Notes: a model not told the origin generated them from the letters alone. Shown: positions 42,575 to 53,622, numbered from the stretch's first letter. The stretch is 64,000 nt of DNA from Adiantum capillus-veneris (GCA_014529385.2 CM043963.1:71876412-71940411), one strand, 5' to 3'. A program made the numbers and translations.

Positions 42575-44444
42575 CTGCGATACAAGAGGCTAAACAAAGT
42601 GACTTAACTCCAATAAATGAAAGAAACAAACATTTGCATCGCAAGTGAAAGCTCACCATGCTCTCGCTCCATGTTTGCATCCACCCTAGTCTCAACAATC
42701 ACCTCCTGTCCCTTGTGAGAAGTATTTGTAGCTTGAAGAAAGCAAAAAAACACAATATTACCAGTATGTAAAACAAATAGTTTTAGGAAAAAGAGAATTT
42801 AAATCTCTTAGACAAATTATGTTTGAGACTGTTTTGAGTAACCATTTACCCGATATTACCTCATCCACTCTAAGAGGGAGAGGCACATCGACGGATGTGC
42901 CGCCAACTCTCATAGTATCGTGAAGCTCTCTCTCTCTCGCCAATACATGCCTAGAAGCCATGTCTATCCACCATGGACATGCCTCCATCTCCCAAGTAGT
43001 GAGAAGGGGAGTACATGCATCCTTCCCCAGTAGAAAGTTGTGCCCACTGCTTAGCTAAGAATGGAATCCCTGGTAAAGCCTTTTCCAACCAAGAATAATA
43101 GAAATCTAAAACAAAATAACAAAATAACATCACTACACACTTCGTAATTATGAAAATCTTGAAATAAAAGTATGATGAGCTTGACCTGTAGGCTAGCCGC
43201 TGAGATGCCATGCGTACCATGTCCACTTTTTTCTAGCTTGCTTGTAAACATCTTTTGTCTTAGATTCAAGAGAGGTCTCCAAAGGATAAAGATAGGGTCA
43301 TGCCTCAAACTTGAGCTCCTCAAAGTAAGAGGCAAGAGAGCAATCATGAGGCAACAAAATACCACCAGCAATGTTACTCAAGTCCTCCACAAACTTTGTG
43401 GCCCTATCAAAAATCCTTTGTAGAAGGCCCTCTCTACGGATCCAACTACATAACAAGGAAGATGAGAAAAAACTAAAATAATCACAAAAAACTAACAGCT
43501 CTACATCAAAGATTCTTGAAAGTCAAAGGAAACTTTACTCACATGCGATACACATGATCTCCTTTCTTTAAACCATAAGATGATCTAGTAATCTTATCTG
43601 CCTCAAGCAAGGAAACCCATAACAGTTTGCTCAAGACAGGAGCATCATCCATAGCAATCAAGTTCAGTTTCTCAAGTGTAGCCCAACTATCAGGACCCCA
43701 TTTGAGTGCAAGAACTCAAACCACCCAATCCGGTCCAAGATTCGGATCAACAATATTTAGCAACTAAGTTTTTGAGCAACGAATAGAAAACCAAGTTTAA
43801 ACAATTATTACACTATGTGCAAAACACCCCCCAAAAAAAAAAAATTCAACCACCTTCCCAACGCGCTCTCCATATTTGAGTGCTAAATCATTCAATATTT
43901 TCTACTCCTCTTTTATAAGTTCTTCATTTGTCATTGTGTGCCTAGCTTGCTCTATTATTTGGCTCAATTCCTTGGACATTTGAACCTTCAACACATGCTT
44001 AAAATTAAATAATTTGCAAAAAACAAGCACATACTCTTTGGCTCAATTACTTGGATATTTTATCCTTCAATACACAATTTAATATATGTAATTTTCACAA
44101 AAAGAAAATATGAGATCGTTCCAAAAAAGCAAGCCAAAGATACTTATATTGTATAAGAGCTTTCCCAAGTATCGATGAGTAAGTGGATACCAAGGCTCCA
44201 CACCCTTCGAGTATTTCTTACGGGTTGCAGCAATCAACTTTTGATCTTTTTCTGGTAGCCCTGTTACATAGGCTTCATGATCTGCTGCACAAATGTGGGA
44301 GCAGTTGACAAGCTCATCCCTAAGATGCATGACTACAAGAGCATGTGTGTTCATGCTATTCCAAGGTCATATACAATATATACAAAGTCAGAAACACAAC
44401 ATAGAAATTTTCTGCTAAAATATATAGAAAGTCATGAAACTTAC

Positions 44445-45336
44445 AAAATTCATTCTTTGAAAGCTACTAAGCAGAGCTATCTCTGGCACTCGAGTAGGAT
44501 CAATAACTGTACAAACCACGCTACAATTTTTCTCTCAATCAATGGAGAATCTCTCTTTAATAGCAGCCACCCAAGCCACAAATCTATGATTACCCTCCCA
44601 AACGTAGAACATTTTATTAGAGAGAACTTGAAGATTTGGTCTTTTAGAAAGCTCAATTTCAAACTCTTTATGTATATCAACCCATATTGGGTCCCATGAA
44701 GTAAGAAGGTCCTCTGCAAAAGAGATAATCATAGGCAGAAAAGAACACTCAACTACTATTTATGAGAACAACAAAAAACACCATAGAAACTGACAGTAGG
44801 AAAGACCAAAGCAGAGAAATGAAATACCTGTCACATAAGCTTCCTCCTTCTTGCAATTCCAAACTAAAACATAAATGCTCCTTTTTCTTGCATGTAGCCC
44901 TCCTTTGCAAAAGCAGCTTTCAATCCACTAACATCATCTCGTAAGCCTCTCACCCTTGCATAAGGGCTCAATCGGCATAAAGGAATTGGTGGACAATCAA
45001 AACAACTAAACATGCGAGTACATTGAAGAATATCTTGTCCTCTATGCATGCAAAGTTTGTGCGCTTCCCCTGTCTCAGTCTCTATTGCTACTTCATCTCT
45101 TACGGCATAAGGCACTATTTGAAAACATGCCTCTTGTGGGGCAAGGAGATTTATCAAATTCATTTATGGAGCCAAGCACCAAGTCCTGACTTTGCATCTC
45201 CTCCTTCTGTGTCTCCAAACCATCTGTCATATCTATGACAGAGACTGCACTTATTTGATCACTACTCTCTAAGATAATGGAAGCTTGAGTTGAAGAAAGT
45301 CGTCTCCCTCTACGACCGCGTCCACGAATTGAAGGA
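44445..45336 (-). pseudogene. ParB-like exons of the decayed ParB-methyltransferase gene
   Basis: Exon 1 (45336-44828) opens after a TTTTGCAAG acceptor with the RGRGRRGRR patch. After a frameshift near 45160 it reads PLCRLSPYARVRGLRDDVSG and LKAAFAKEGYMQEKGAF, the kind of segment that begins a ParB/sulfiredoxin-fold domain (address residues, then a helix ending in a Gly turn). Exon 2 (44713-44445) reads LLTSWDPIWVDIHKEF and MFYVWEGNHRFVAWVAAI. EGNHR stands where ParB-family proteins have (D/E)GxxR, the nucleotide-binding signature. It has one TGA (about 44535) and a GTAAGT donor. Without a structure-based comparison this assignment stays tentative. Confidence 0.5.
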
Positions 45337-45383
45337 CTTGCAAAACAAAACCAAAAGAAATTTATTTACTTCACTAAAATTCC

Positions 45384-46055
45384 CTCTAGGCGTGCATGCC
45401 AACGTCGAATGCGTAGAGGCAATTCAAAAAATCAAAACTTTATCTTATTGATCTCCACCTAAGAATCCATGTCGGCGTGGATTGCTAGAGGGGAGCTAAC
45501 AATTTTTTAAAAAGCATGATCAATTATAAAATTTTATCTTGAGAAACTCCCTCTAGACATCCATGTCGACGTGGATAGCTTGAGGGAGCTTACTGAGTTT
45601 CATAAAACATGATTAAATTCAATGCGAGAATGAATCACTACCCCTAAACCAATGTCGCAAGAAACTCCTTCTAGCCATCCATGCCGGCGTGGATGGCTTC
45701 AGATAGTTTTAAGAGAAGCTATGTAGCTCTAAAGATTTCTAGAGAGAGCTTATAATAGGTAGATTTTCATATTCAAAACTCCTTTTAGCCATCCACACCA
45801 GCATGGATGGCTATAGGTAGTTTAGGCTTAGAATCACAATGATAAGAAAGCCACACAGAAGTTTAGTTAATCCTTCTGTAGTGGTTTGGTTTATCCTGTT
45901 GCAATGTTAGAAAGCTTTACAAAGAGCATTACATAAGGCTTTTGTATTCTTTAAAAGTATCAATAATTTTAGTTAAAACATTAGCCTTACAAACGTTATC
46001 TAAAACATTGAAAAAAAAGACTACTTGTAGCCATCTACGCCGGCGTGGATGGCTA
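45384..46055. repeat. Six interspersed copies of a palindrome (core CATCCACGCCGGCGTGGATG)
   Basis: Copies at about 45384-45419, 45456-45490, 45547-45588, 45670-45699, 45786-45813 and 46028-46055. They are flanked by CTCCCTCTAG...CTAGAGGGAG-type arms in the earlier copies and by TAG.../...CTA in the later ones. The last copies are near-perfect palindromes with a GCCGGC centre. Spacing grows from about 70 to 240 bp, with AT-rich spacers unlike one another. They lie immediately 5' of, or within the first intron of, the ParB-methyltransferase-like gene. Confidence 0.8.
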
Positions 46056-46911
46056 TAGGTAGTTTACAAAGGTACCTGGCAGGAGGTTTTCAGGCCGAGG
46101 TAGACTCCCTTCTCCCCATGGCAGAGGCAATATCAAATAATCCAAGCTTGGTTCAATTTGTGCTGCCGAACGGAGAGGACTTGAGAGATTAACTCATTAG
46201 ACAAAGATTAACTCATTCAGAGAGATATTGAAAGAGATTTCCTAATATTAGCTAACACAGTAGGCTGGCCTCAGATGGCGCCATGCAAGAAAGCCTCAGT
46301 GGGTGCAAGTATGCAAGCAAGCTTGAAAGGGCGCAGGCAAGGAGCGTGAAAGGGTGCAAGGAAGGAGCGTGAAAGGGTGCAGGGAAGGAGCACTTGAGAG
46401 CAAGGAGCATGAAAGGGCACAAGGACTCTGTCAATTCATTGTGCAGGAAAACGGTATGAGAGAGAGGCGTAGCAGATGCGTTAAAAAATTATTTAGGGGA
46501 CTGCTTGCGTTAAAAAAATACAGTAGGGGCCTACATGCCCCTTTCACATAATGAAACCACGACCACTTCTCGGCCGGTTGCCAACCACGACCACAAGACG
46601 ACCGGTTTTTGAGTTCTTAGCATGTAATTTGTCACAAATTACCTTTCAAAAAGGGCAATTATATCTAAAAATAATGAATAAATTCATCTCCAAAGCCTAT
46701 GTAACATACCTAAATTCTAGTTTTAGCATCTTGTATTGATAGACAGTCAGTCTTCTTATGAAAAGCTACAAATTTTTTTGCCTTTCAAGAAATTTAATCT
46801 CACGACCAGGGGTACTTTGGGAATTTTGGAAAACTTGAAGGGAATTTTTGGAATTTGTGATAAAATATTGGGGTGTTTTGGGAATTTCCGCAAATTAGAG
46901 GGGTATTTTGG
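46056..46911. other. Intergenic region with short repeats
   Basis: At 46328-46425, four or five diverged copies of a 23-bp unit (AAGGAGCGTGAAAGGGTGCA). At 46795-46910, a loose repeat of GGGGTACTTTGGGAATTTTG. No coding sequence. The second repeat abuts the truncated LTR that follows. Confidence 0.5.
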
Positions 46912-47570
46912 TAAGTCTAAAAAATATGTACATGTCAAATATAAATAATATAGGTGGAAAAAATATAAAGGGGTCAAAATAAATCTCTCTCATTATAATT
47001 CTACCATAAAAAGATGAATATTTTTTGTAATCTAACTTATGAGAGTAATAAAGAATAGATGTAGGAAGGAAAAAATCACAATAGTGAAAAAATATACAAA
47101 TAAATAGAACTAGTTTTTTTGGATTTTTGTTAGGATGGAGTTACACCAAAAATAAGAGAAGCTTGCATGAAATTATTTTTATATGGAATAAAGAGTACGC
47201 AAAATGGTAAGAAAAAATATGGTAATATTGAGTCAATGTACATAGCATAAATAACACACCATAGGTAGAAATATTCAAATAAATACCAAAATAATTATGA
47301 AAAATCCTTTTATTTAGGCCCTATATACAATGTTATATTTACACACAAATGGGCCATAATATACTTATATTTTATATATTTTTTATTTTTTTGGCTCAAC
47401 TAGCTCAGTGACTAGCTAATTAAGGGTTTTTAAGAAGATATGGGAAAAGTCCCTTAACTCATACACACCTATATATAGTGAAATGGTAGGCATAGCCACA
47501 GTGTTTGAGTGATTTGATAGGGTGAGGTAGCTTACTATGGAAATTATGGAAAGCCGAAAAACGGCTATCA
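46912..47570 (-). repeat. 3' LTR of the gag-only element, truncated
   Basis: On the - strand it starts TGATAGCCGTTTTTCGGC after a purine tract. It matches 52968-53622 up to GTCTAAAAAATATG and then loses homology, so only about 659 of about 2,600 bp remain. Confidence 0.85.
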
Positions 47571-47586
47571 TTAGCCCCCCCTTTAG
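47571..47586 (-). promoter_or_regulatory. Polypurine tract of the gag-only element
   Basis: AAAGGGGGGGCTAA on the - strand, immediately before the 3' LTR TG. Confidence 0.8.
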
Positions 47587-47617
47587 ATAATGGTACATTC
47601 ATGTACCATTTATCCGA

Positions 47618-48337
47618 CTATACAACATGTAGATTGTGTAACGTATGTCTTTGTCTGCTCTCATCTTTGAAGAACCTTTGTTGTATGATTAAAAAACCTT
47701 GTGTGATATGAAAGGTTCTCAGATCCAATAGCAGGATGTAATGAAGTAACGGAGTAAACCTCCTCCATTGAGAAAGTTTCCATAAGCACCCCCCAGGATC
47801 AAAGATCTTGAAATATCTTTCCCAAAGAGAGATGTATGGTATGGAATCACTTACTGATTTCGGTTGAAGAAACTTGTAGATTTTATTATTGTCCATCATT
47901 GCATCTATCACTATGAATGTGATATAAAAGATTGGTTGCTCTTCCTCCTGTGTAAAGTTGATGTATCTGCTACGATCTTCAAGAGCTTGTATGAGCAAAT
48001 TCCTGAACTGTAGCTCATAAAATTCATTCAACCTGGGTAGGCTCATCAAGTAAAAAATTCTATGACCTTCATGATTTATGAAAGCTTGATTCATACTTCC
48101 AACCTCTATTGGAAGATATTGCAAATAGTTTACCACATAAGTAGATAATAGACGAAGGTTTCTATTGCTTCCAACACATTGGAAGAGAATAGATTTTGGT
48201 ACTGATTGATGAAATATCCACATGTAGCAATCAAAAAGTTTTTCATCTATGATGAATACCAGAAGCATCACAATGTGCGACCTCCATACACCAAAGAACC
48301 AAATGAAGAAGGTTTGGAAACATCCGTTCATCACCAA
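47618..48337 (-). CDS. Second ORF of the gag-only element, unknown product (239 codons)
   Basis: Intact frame starting four bases after the gag stop and ending 32 bases before the polypurine tract. The N-terminus is hydrophobic (FQTFFIWFFGVWRSHIVMLL, then VFIID), compatible with one membrane segment. The rest is rich in Leu, Phe, Tyr and Arg (SRYINFTQEEEQPIFYI, SLWERYFKIFDPGGCLW). No match to protease, RT or integrase motifs. It occupies the position where some plant elements carry an envelope-like ORF, but nothing in the sequence proves that. It could be translated by reinitiation after gag, or from a spliced RNA. It may also be a chance ORF, though 239 codons in AT-rich DNA would be unusual. 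Confidence 0.5.
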   Translation of the reverse strand: MVMNGCFQTFFIWFFGVWRSHIVMLLVFIIDEKLFDCYMWIFHQSVPKSILFQCVGSNRNLRLLSTYVVNYLQYLPIEVGSMNQAFINHEGHRIFYLMSLPRLNEFYELQFRNLLIQALEDRSRYINFTQEEEQPIFYITFIVIDAMMDNNKIYKFLQPKSVSDSIPYISLWERYFKIFDPGGCLWKLSQWRRFTPLLHYILLLDLRTFHITQGFLIIQQRFFKDESRQRHTLHNLHVV

Positions 48338-48341
48338 GTAT

Positions 48342-49841
48342 TCATGTCCTCTTCCACTTAAGAAGGTATGGTGTCCCCGATGAAAGGTATATGTGAAGAG
48401 AGGAGAAGTTGACTTTGAAGAGGTGAAACCTCTTCAAAGTCAATGTGAAACCCAATGTGAAGATGATTTGGGATTCAAAAGCTTGGACTTTCTTGCTAAG
48501 ATATTGTCCCATGAATGAAGAGCCACCCACTAAAACACCATTGGAGAGAATGATACCCTTCTGACAATTTTCTTTTATGATTTTATTTTTTACTACTCTC
48601 TCATGTTCTTCATCCCCTTCTAAGCCCCCCCTTTGGCAAGGTTGTAACTCTTCACATTGTACCACCTCAAAGGTTGATGGATTACTGTTTGATTTTGTGA
48701 AAACTTTGGCTTCTTGCATGATAGGTTCCTCTATGCTTAACATATATGGGTCATACCAATGCTTTTCAACATCCTCAAACACTTTTTGAAGATTATCCTC
48801 ACATGGATTCAACTCACACTCTTCTACTTTGTTTTGGAGTTGGCATTCCATGTACACAATCATCTCTTTATGATCAATGTGGTCTATGATCTCCCCACCT
48901 ATGATCTCATCTTCTTCTTCACTCTCTTCTTTTAGACAAGATACAATTTCAGAACATTCCATAAGATCAAGATTACCTTCAAGGTCTTCATTCTCCATAG
49001 AGTCATGTTGCACAAAAGCTTCGTCTGCTCGGACTAGAAATTGATCCTCCGCCAAAAGGTTGGATGTATCCATTATTGAATAATCAATGCCATTTGAGAT
49101 ATCTTGTGTCGATTTTTGCATGCTTGTGATAAAGGTAGAAGAAAGAGATTCTACATTTGAGTCTTGGCCACACACTTTACCACTTGAATAATCAGTTGGC
49201 ATGTAAGTAACTTCTTCAACATTTGTCGGAGTAGAAGGAGACAAGTATGGCAAAGGAGATGACTCCTTGATAGAAACACTTTCATGATGGTTGGTTCTTC
49301 CAGCATGATGGAAACCATTTTTGATGTAGAAGTACTTGTGAAACTTCCTTCGGGCAATAGTGACCGCTTCTTCAAAGGTAGAGGGTCCACTACAAGTAAC
49401 CATTGTCTTTAGGAAAGGAGACAAACCCGAAATAAATTGCTCCATTTTTACATAATTTGGAAATGTAGAACTAAATCCACATCTTCCCCATTGATGAGAA
49501 AAAATATCCTCATAAGCATAGTAGTTTTCACCATGTTGTTGAAGTCTCCCTAATGAAGCCCATGCTGTCTCTGTTGTTGGAAATTTAGAGAATCTGGTCT
49601 TCAAAGCTTTGGAAATTTGGGTATATCCATCTTCAATCTGAGAAGACATACTCCAAAACCATTGCTCAGCGTTGCCTCTAAGGCATAGCAATAGAAAATC
49701 CCCTTTTTTAATGTCATCCCTTTTACCAAGGATACGAAAAACCATTCTAAAATCAGCAAGAAAATCATCAACATCTTCTTCTAGATTTCCGAAGAAGATT
49801 GGGATATCATCAAAGGTATAGCGTTGTTGGGAAACAAACAA
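48342..49841 (-). CDS. Gag protein of the gag-only element (499 codons, intact)
   Basis: Uninterrupted frame. Residues about 10-170 carry the retrotransposon gag core: FDDIPIFFGNLEEDVDDFLA, LLLCLRGNAEQWFWSMSS, ALKTRFSKFPTTETAWASL, HGENYYAYEDIFSHQWGRC and QFISGLSPFLKTMVTCSGP then TFEEA. The middle is acidic (ENEDLEGNLDLMECSEIVS, EESEEEDEIIGGEIIDHID, about 285-325). No CCHC zinc knuckle is present, so RNA binding would rely on basic residues elsewhere. Gag would form the cytoplasmic particle in which another element's enzymes copy this RNA. The absence of stops contrasts with every other gag in the window and suggests recent selection or recent insertion. The start is the first ATG of the frame. 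Confidence 0.8.
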   Translation of the reverse strand: MFVSQQRYTFDDIPIFFGNLEEDVDDFLADFRMVFRILGKRDDIKKGDFLLLCLRGNAEQWFWSMSSQIEDGYTQISKALKTRFSKFPTTETAWASLGRLQQHGENYYAYEDIFSHQWGRCGFSSTFPNYVKMEQFISGLSPFLKTMVTCSGPSTFEEAVTIARRKFHKYFYIKNGFHHAGRTNHHESVSIKESSPLPYLSPSTPTNVEEVTYMPTDYSSGKVCGQDSNVESLSSTFITSMQKSTQDISNGIDYSIMDTSNLLAEDQFLVRADEAFVQHDSMENEDLEGNLDLMECSEIVSCLKEESEEEDEIIGGEIIDHIDHKEMIVYMECQLQNKVEECELNPCEDNLQKVFEDVEKHWYDPYMLSIEEPIMQEAKVFTKSNSNPSTFEVVQCEELQPCQRGGLEGDEEHERVVKNKIIKENCQKGIILSNGVLVGGSSFMGQYLSKKVQAFESQIIFTLGFTLTLKRFHLFKVNFSSLHIYLSSGTPYLLKWKRT

Positions 49842-50997
49842 ACTGAAACACCTCTATAGTGATGTCACCCAAGAGCGTTGAAAGAGAACTACAAGACACC
49901 AAAAGATTTGCAAAATCCTTTTGAAACACCACAAGTCCAATAGGAGTAGACCCTTAGGAATTTACTAGCCGTCACCCACCCAAGAGACTATGTCACATAG
50001 GAGCAAAACCCTGCCAAAGCATGGATTTACAGCACACGCCGACCAATGCATATGAAGACAAGAGCCTCTCCTTTCACAATCAAACATCACAAACCCACAA
50101 CTTCAACATCAATTCCACAATTCATAGATACATGCCCTCCGAATCTATCTACACACAATTTGCCACTAGGCTGCCATAGCCATAACCCTGCAGAGAACTA
50201 GTCGTAACCTGATGAGCACAACTCCAATTGGGGCACTTTAAAGCTTGAGAGAAAGCTTTAAAAATGACTGGCGAGAAATCTGAAGATGACTAAAATTGAT
50301 TCCATACTCCCCCATGAGCAAAATTGACGCGAACAGAGAGCTGTCCCAGCACGACTACACGTAGACAAGGCTAGTCAGGGCAAAAAACTGCATCCAAGAG
50401 CACCAAGGAGACAGAACGAGCTAAAACCTACAAATTTCTGATCTTTGACTGAACCTTTTTTAGTTTTTACATGAGTTTAAGTTATATACAAGGCTCACTT
50501 CAAAAAACTCACTCACGGGCACTTACAGTAGCCCGACAACTGTCACTAGACTAGCGACTTGCAGTGCATGTACATGTGCTTGCTAAAGAAAGCTAAAAAA
50601 CCCACAAAAAGAAAGCCCACATGCCCTTTTGACATTGGGAATCATGTCCGTATGTACAAATTTACAAAAGACGGGGTGTCAGAAATGCGCCCAACAGCGT
50701 GTCATAGTTTCTCAATGCTAGAACCACACAAAGATTAGTTCCAAACAATCATTTTTCTCTCATGACATCAACTAACTACACAAAGTTTTGAAAGGTCTTT
50801 TAGCATGAATTCTAGATTCTTATGTGAAAATGTTTTTTTCCTTTCTTATGTTATGCTAATCCAAACCATATTCTAGATCAATTTTTGTTGCATTGAAATT
50901 AAACTCAGTCATACAAGTTTTCATGATTCATATAATCTTCTTGATTATGCTAAAATTCAAGCATTCATGCAATACAACAACAATAACCACAAAGTCA
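49842..50997 (-). other. Untranslated leader of the gag-only element
   Basis: About 1.16 kb between primer site and gag ATG; no coding signature. Long leaders of this kind hold packaging and dimerisation signals in other retroelements. Confidence 0.6.
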
Positions 50998-51016
50998 GTC
51001 CTACGTGGGGGCACCA
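50998..51016 (-). promoter_or_regulatory. Primer binding site of the gag-only element
   Basis: TGGTGCCCCCACGTAGGAC on the - strand, three bases after an LTR end in ...TTCA. It closely resembles the Tat-lineage site at 29464 (TGGCGCCCCCACGGAGGAT), which hints that a Tat-type element could be the enzyme donor. The exact tRNA is not clear. Confidence 0.7.
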
Positions 51017-51850
51017 ATTTGAAGCGGTCCGGGGCGGCGGGCAACAAGAAGAGTGGCCTCTAAACATCCTTCGAAGCTCCCGTGCTGCTCAATTGGGGTT
51101 GGGGCAAGCACAATCAGAGACAACAACAACCCACAGCCAAAAACCAAACAAGAAAAGGGGCACCACCTAGTTGTAGATGCGAACTATGACGCACGTGATA
51201 TCTCCTTGTACTCAAACGCACAAAGAGAGGGGAATGCAAGATAGCGACACACACCAAACATAAACATTCACCATGCCAGAGAGAGGAAAGAGCACAAATC
51301 AGCTTGAGCAACTCAGTCTTAGCCTTAAAGACTAGATGCACACAAAGCTTGATGAGAAATAGAGAGACAACACAAAACTTGACCTTGTTGCCAACACACA
51401 AATTGTCTTAGGGTCACGGGAGCCCTCTCACCGAGCACCCTCTTACAATTGAAAGTTTTGGCAAACGATTCAACAAGCCCTCAAACCACCAAGCATGAAA
51501 TGGCACAACCAACTTCAAGGACAATATACCTTCAACCACCTGATGAGCCAACTTATCAAATCAATTTGGACAGAAGAGTCGTAGTTGCAGCATACAATTT
51601 CACCCAAAACTATGAATCTTATTTATGGACAAGAGTAGGCTACAAGTGTGATTACAGAGTATAGTATCACTCCACTCCTCTAGATGGCATAACTAACTTC
51701 AAGATTCTCTATGCACCTATGTGTAATGATGGAATAGAGCACTCACGATGCACACACTCTACACAACTAGGCTTGAAGAGTGGTGTGTTATGTATTGAGA
51801 ATGGTGTGGTGTAGTGTGATCATGTGATGATTTACAAGGGGGAGAAGGGC

Positions 51851-51861
51851 TCTATTTATAG
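51851..51861 (-). promoter_or_regulatory. TATA box of the gag-only element LTR
   Basis: CTATAAATAGA on the - strand, the plant consensus. Transcription would start near 51820-51830 and leave about 800 bp of R/U5 before the primer site. Confidence 0.7.
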
Positions 51862-51916
51862 GTTTTAGAAGCCTCGATTAGGATTAGGCCTAATCAAGTT
51901 TATTTGAAGGAATAAA

Positions 51917-51949
51917 AGATTATGCATATATACATATATATATATATAT
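51917..51949. repeat. (TA)n microsatellite in the 5' LTR
   Basis: CATATATACATATATATATA and following TA units, upstream (in the - direction) of the TATA box. Confidence 0.85.
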
Positions 51950-53622
51950 AATGAGGGTGGGTCTCTCTTGTCCTTTGATTCACATGGATGTGGGCTCAAG
52001 GGAAGAGAATTATTGAGGATGAAAGGATAGAGGATTGAGTGAATAATTTGGGAGTTCCTACTCTAGTAGAGGGTGCATTTTACAATAAGGTTAGTGGTTA
52101 GTAGTTAGTAATTATCACTACAAAATATTTACAAAATCATTCACCAAATGGTGAGATATATGATGAGAAAAGTTAGAGAAGGGATGAGCTTGTAAAGAGA
52201 GGTTGAAGCTTTGGAGAAGTTGACATTCACCTCTTTACAACACCGGAAGAAGAAGCAGTCAGAATGGCGAAGTAGCGCGTGTCGATGAAGCTTATCTTCA
52301 AACCTTGAAAAATTCATGATAAAAGCCTTAATTTGTAGAGGTTATCCTTTGATTTTTTCTGATTTTTTGAAGTTCTTTACAAAGGTGAAGAGAGTATGGT
52401 AATATGGACATATATGTAGAGAGAAAGGGGGACACATAGGGTGTAGAAATGGAGGATGAAGGGTATGGAGGTGTGAGAGATGTGGCAATGGTGAAGAGGG
52501 TGAATTAGGACATGGGAGTTGCAGGTTTGGGAGTGGGAAGGAGAGGGAGGAGTGTGTGTGAAAGAGGAAAATGATAAAGTGGAAGAGGGAGTGTGGCTGC
52601 ATAGCATGGGCAAACTGGGGTCCACCAATAAAATCATAGCTCACAGCTCGTAGCTCCAAAAAATATGAAAAAATTTAAGGTGAAATCTCAGCTCACGAGC
52701 TACAACTTTTGTTTGTATCACCTTTTCAAATTCGGGGAGCATGTGATCTTTAAAAATTCAGAAAAAACGACTGTTTTTTCCACTGCACAAGGTTCTTGTG
52801 AGGTCCTTCTTTGGATGATTCTTTTGAATACCTCCAAGAGTGAGCTCCCCATGGTGCATGCATGCATGCCACATACCCTTGACCTTATTTGGTAGGTCTA
52901 TAATTGAAGATATTGTTGAGATCATGATATAAGTGAATAGTACAACTAAGAAAATCAAATATTGAGGGGTCTAAAAAATATGTACATGTCAAATATAAAT
53001 AATATAGGTGGAAAAAATATAAAGGGGTCAAAATAAATCTCTCTCATTATAAGTCTACCATAAAAAGATGAATATTTTTTGTGGTCTAATTTATGAGAGT
53101 AATAAAGAATAGATGTAGGAAGGAAAAAATCACAATAGTGAAAAAATATACACAAATAGAACTAGTTTTTTTGGATTTTTGTTAGGATGGAGTTACACCA
53201 AAAATAAGAGAAGCTTGCATGAAATTATTTTTATATGGAATAAAGAGTACGCAAAATGGTAAGAAAAAATATGGTAATGTTGAGTCAATGTACATAGCAT
53301 AAATAACACACCATAGGTAGAAATATTCAAATAAATACCAAAATAATTATGAAAAATCCTTTTATTTAGGCCCTATATACAATGAAATATTTATACACAA
53401 ATGGACCATAATATACTTATATTTTTTTTATTTTTTATTTTTTTGGCTCAACTAGCCCAGTGACTAGCTAATTAAGGGTTTTTAAGAAGATATGGAAAAA
53501 GTCCCCTAACTCACACACACCTATATACAGTGAAATGGTAGGCATAGCCACAGTGTTTGAGTGATTTGATAGGGTGAGGTAGCTTACTATGGCAATTATG
53601 GAAAGCCGAAAAACGGCTATCA

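Larger units (their letters stand above)
41403..45336 (-). pseudogene. Multi-exon gene: AT-hook-like tail, ParB-like domain and beta-class DNA methyltransferase-like domain (decayed)
   Basis: Reading the - strand, at least eleven exons are supported by coding frames joined at GT-AG borders: about 45336-44828, 44713-44445, 44355-44148, 43987-43854, 43763-43543, 43445-43186, 43105-42860, 42731-42657, 42574-42161, 42077-41956 and 41831-41403. The protein begins with a basic RGRGRRGRR patch, continues into a ParB-like region, then a methyltransferase-like region whose motif IV (DLPFG) precedes motif I (DLGCGTTP). That order defines beta-class N6-adenine/N4-cytosine methyltransferases. ParB plus such an enzyme in one chain is known from phages and bacterial mobile elements. 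Defects: frameshifts in the first and seventh exons, in-frame stops in at least exons 2, 4, 5, 6 and 11, and a GT to AT change at the donor of exon 3. The start of the gene upstream of 45336 is not identified. Function is inferred from architecture only. Confidence 0.6.
46912..53622 (-). mobile_element. Gag-only LTR retrotransposon (TR-GAG-like), 3' LTR truncated
   Basis: On the - strand the order is 5' LTR (53622-51020), primer site (51016-50998), leader, gag (49841-48342), a second ORF (48337-47618), polypurine tract (about 47584-47571) and 3' LTR (47570-46912, cut short). The LTR segments 52968-53622 and 46912-47570 are nearly identical by eye, with a handful of substitutions and small indels, so the insertion is young compared with everything else here. 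No protease, RT, RNase H or integrase is present, yet gag is intact. This matches the TR-GAG class: non-autonomous elements that keep only gag and borrow enzymes. The outer edge at 53622 lies directly against the palindromic array. Confidence 0.8.
51020..53622 (-). repeat. 5' LTR of the gag-only element (about 2,603 bp)
   Basis: On the - strand TGATAGCC...CTTCA, ending just before the primer site. It includes a TATA box at 51851-51861 and a TA microsatellite at about 51917-51949. The first 655 bp match the surviving 3' LTR. Confidence 0.75.
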
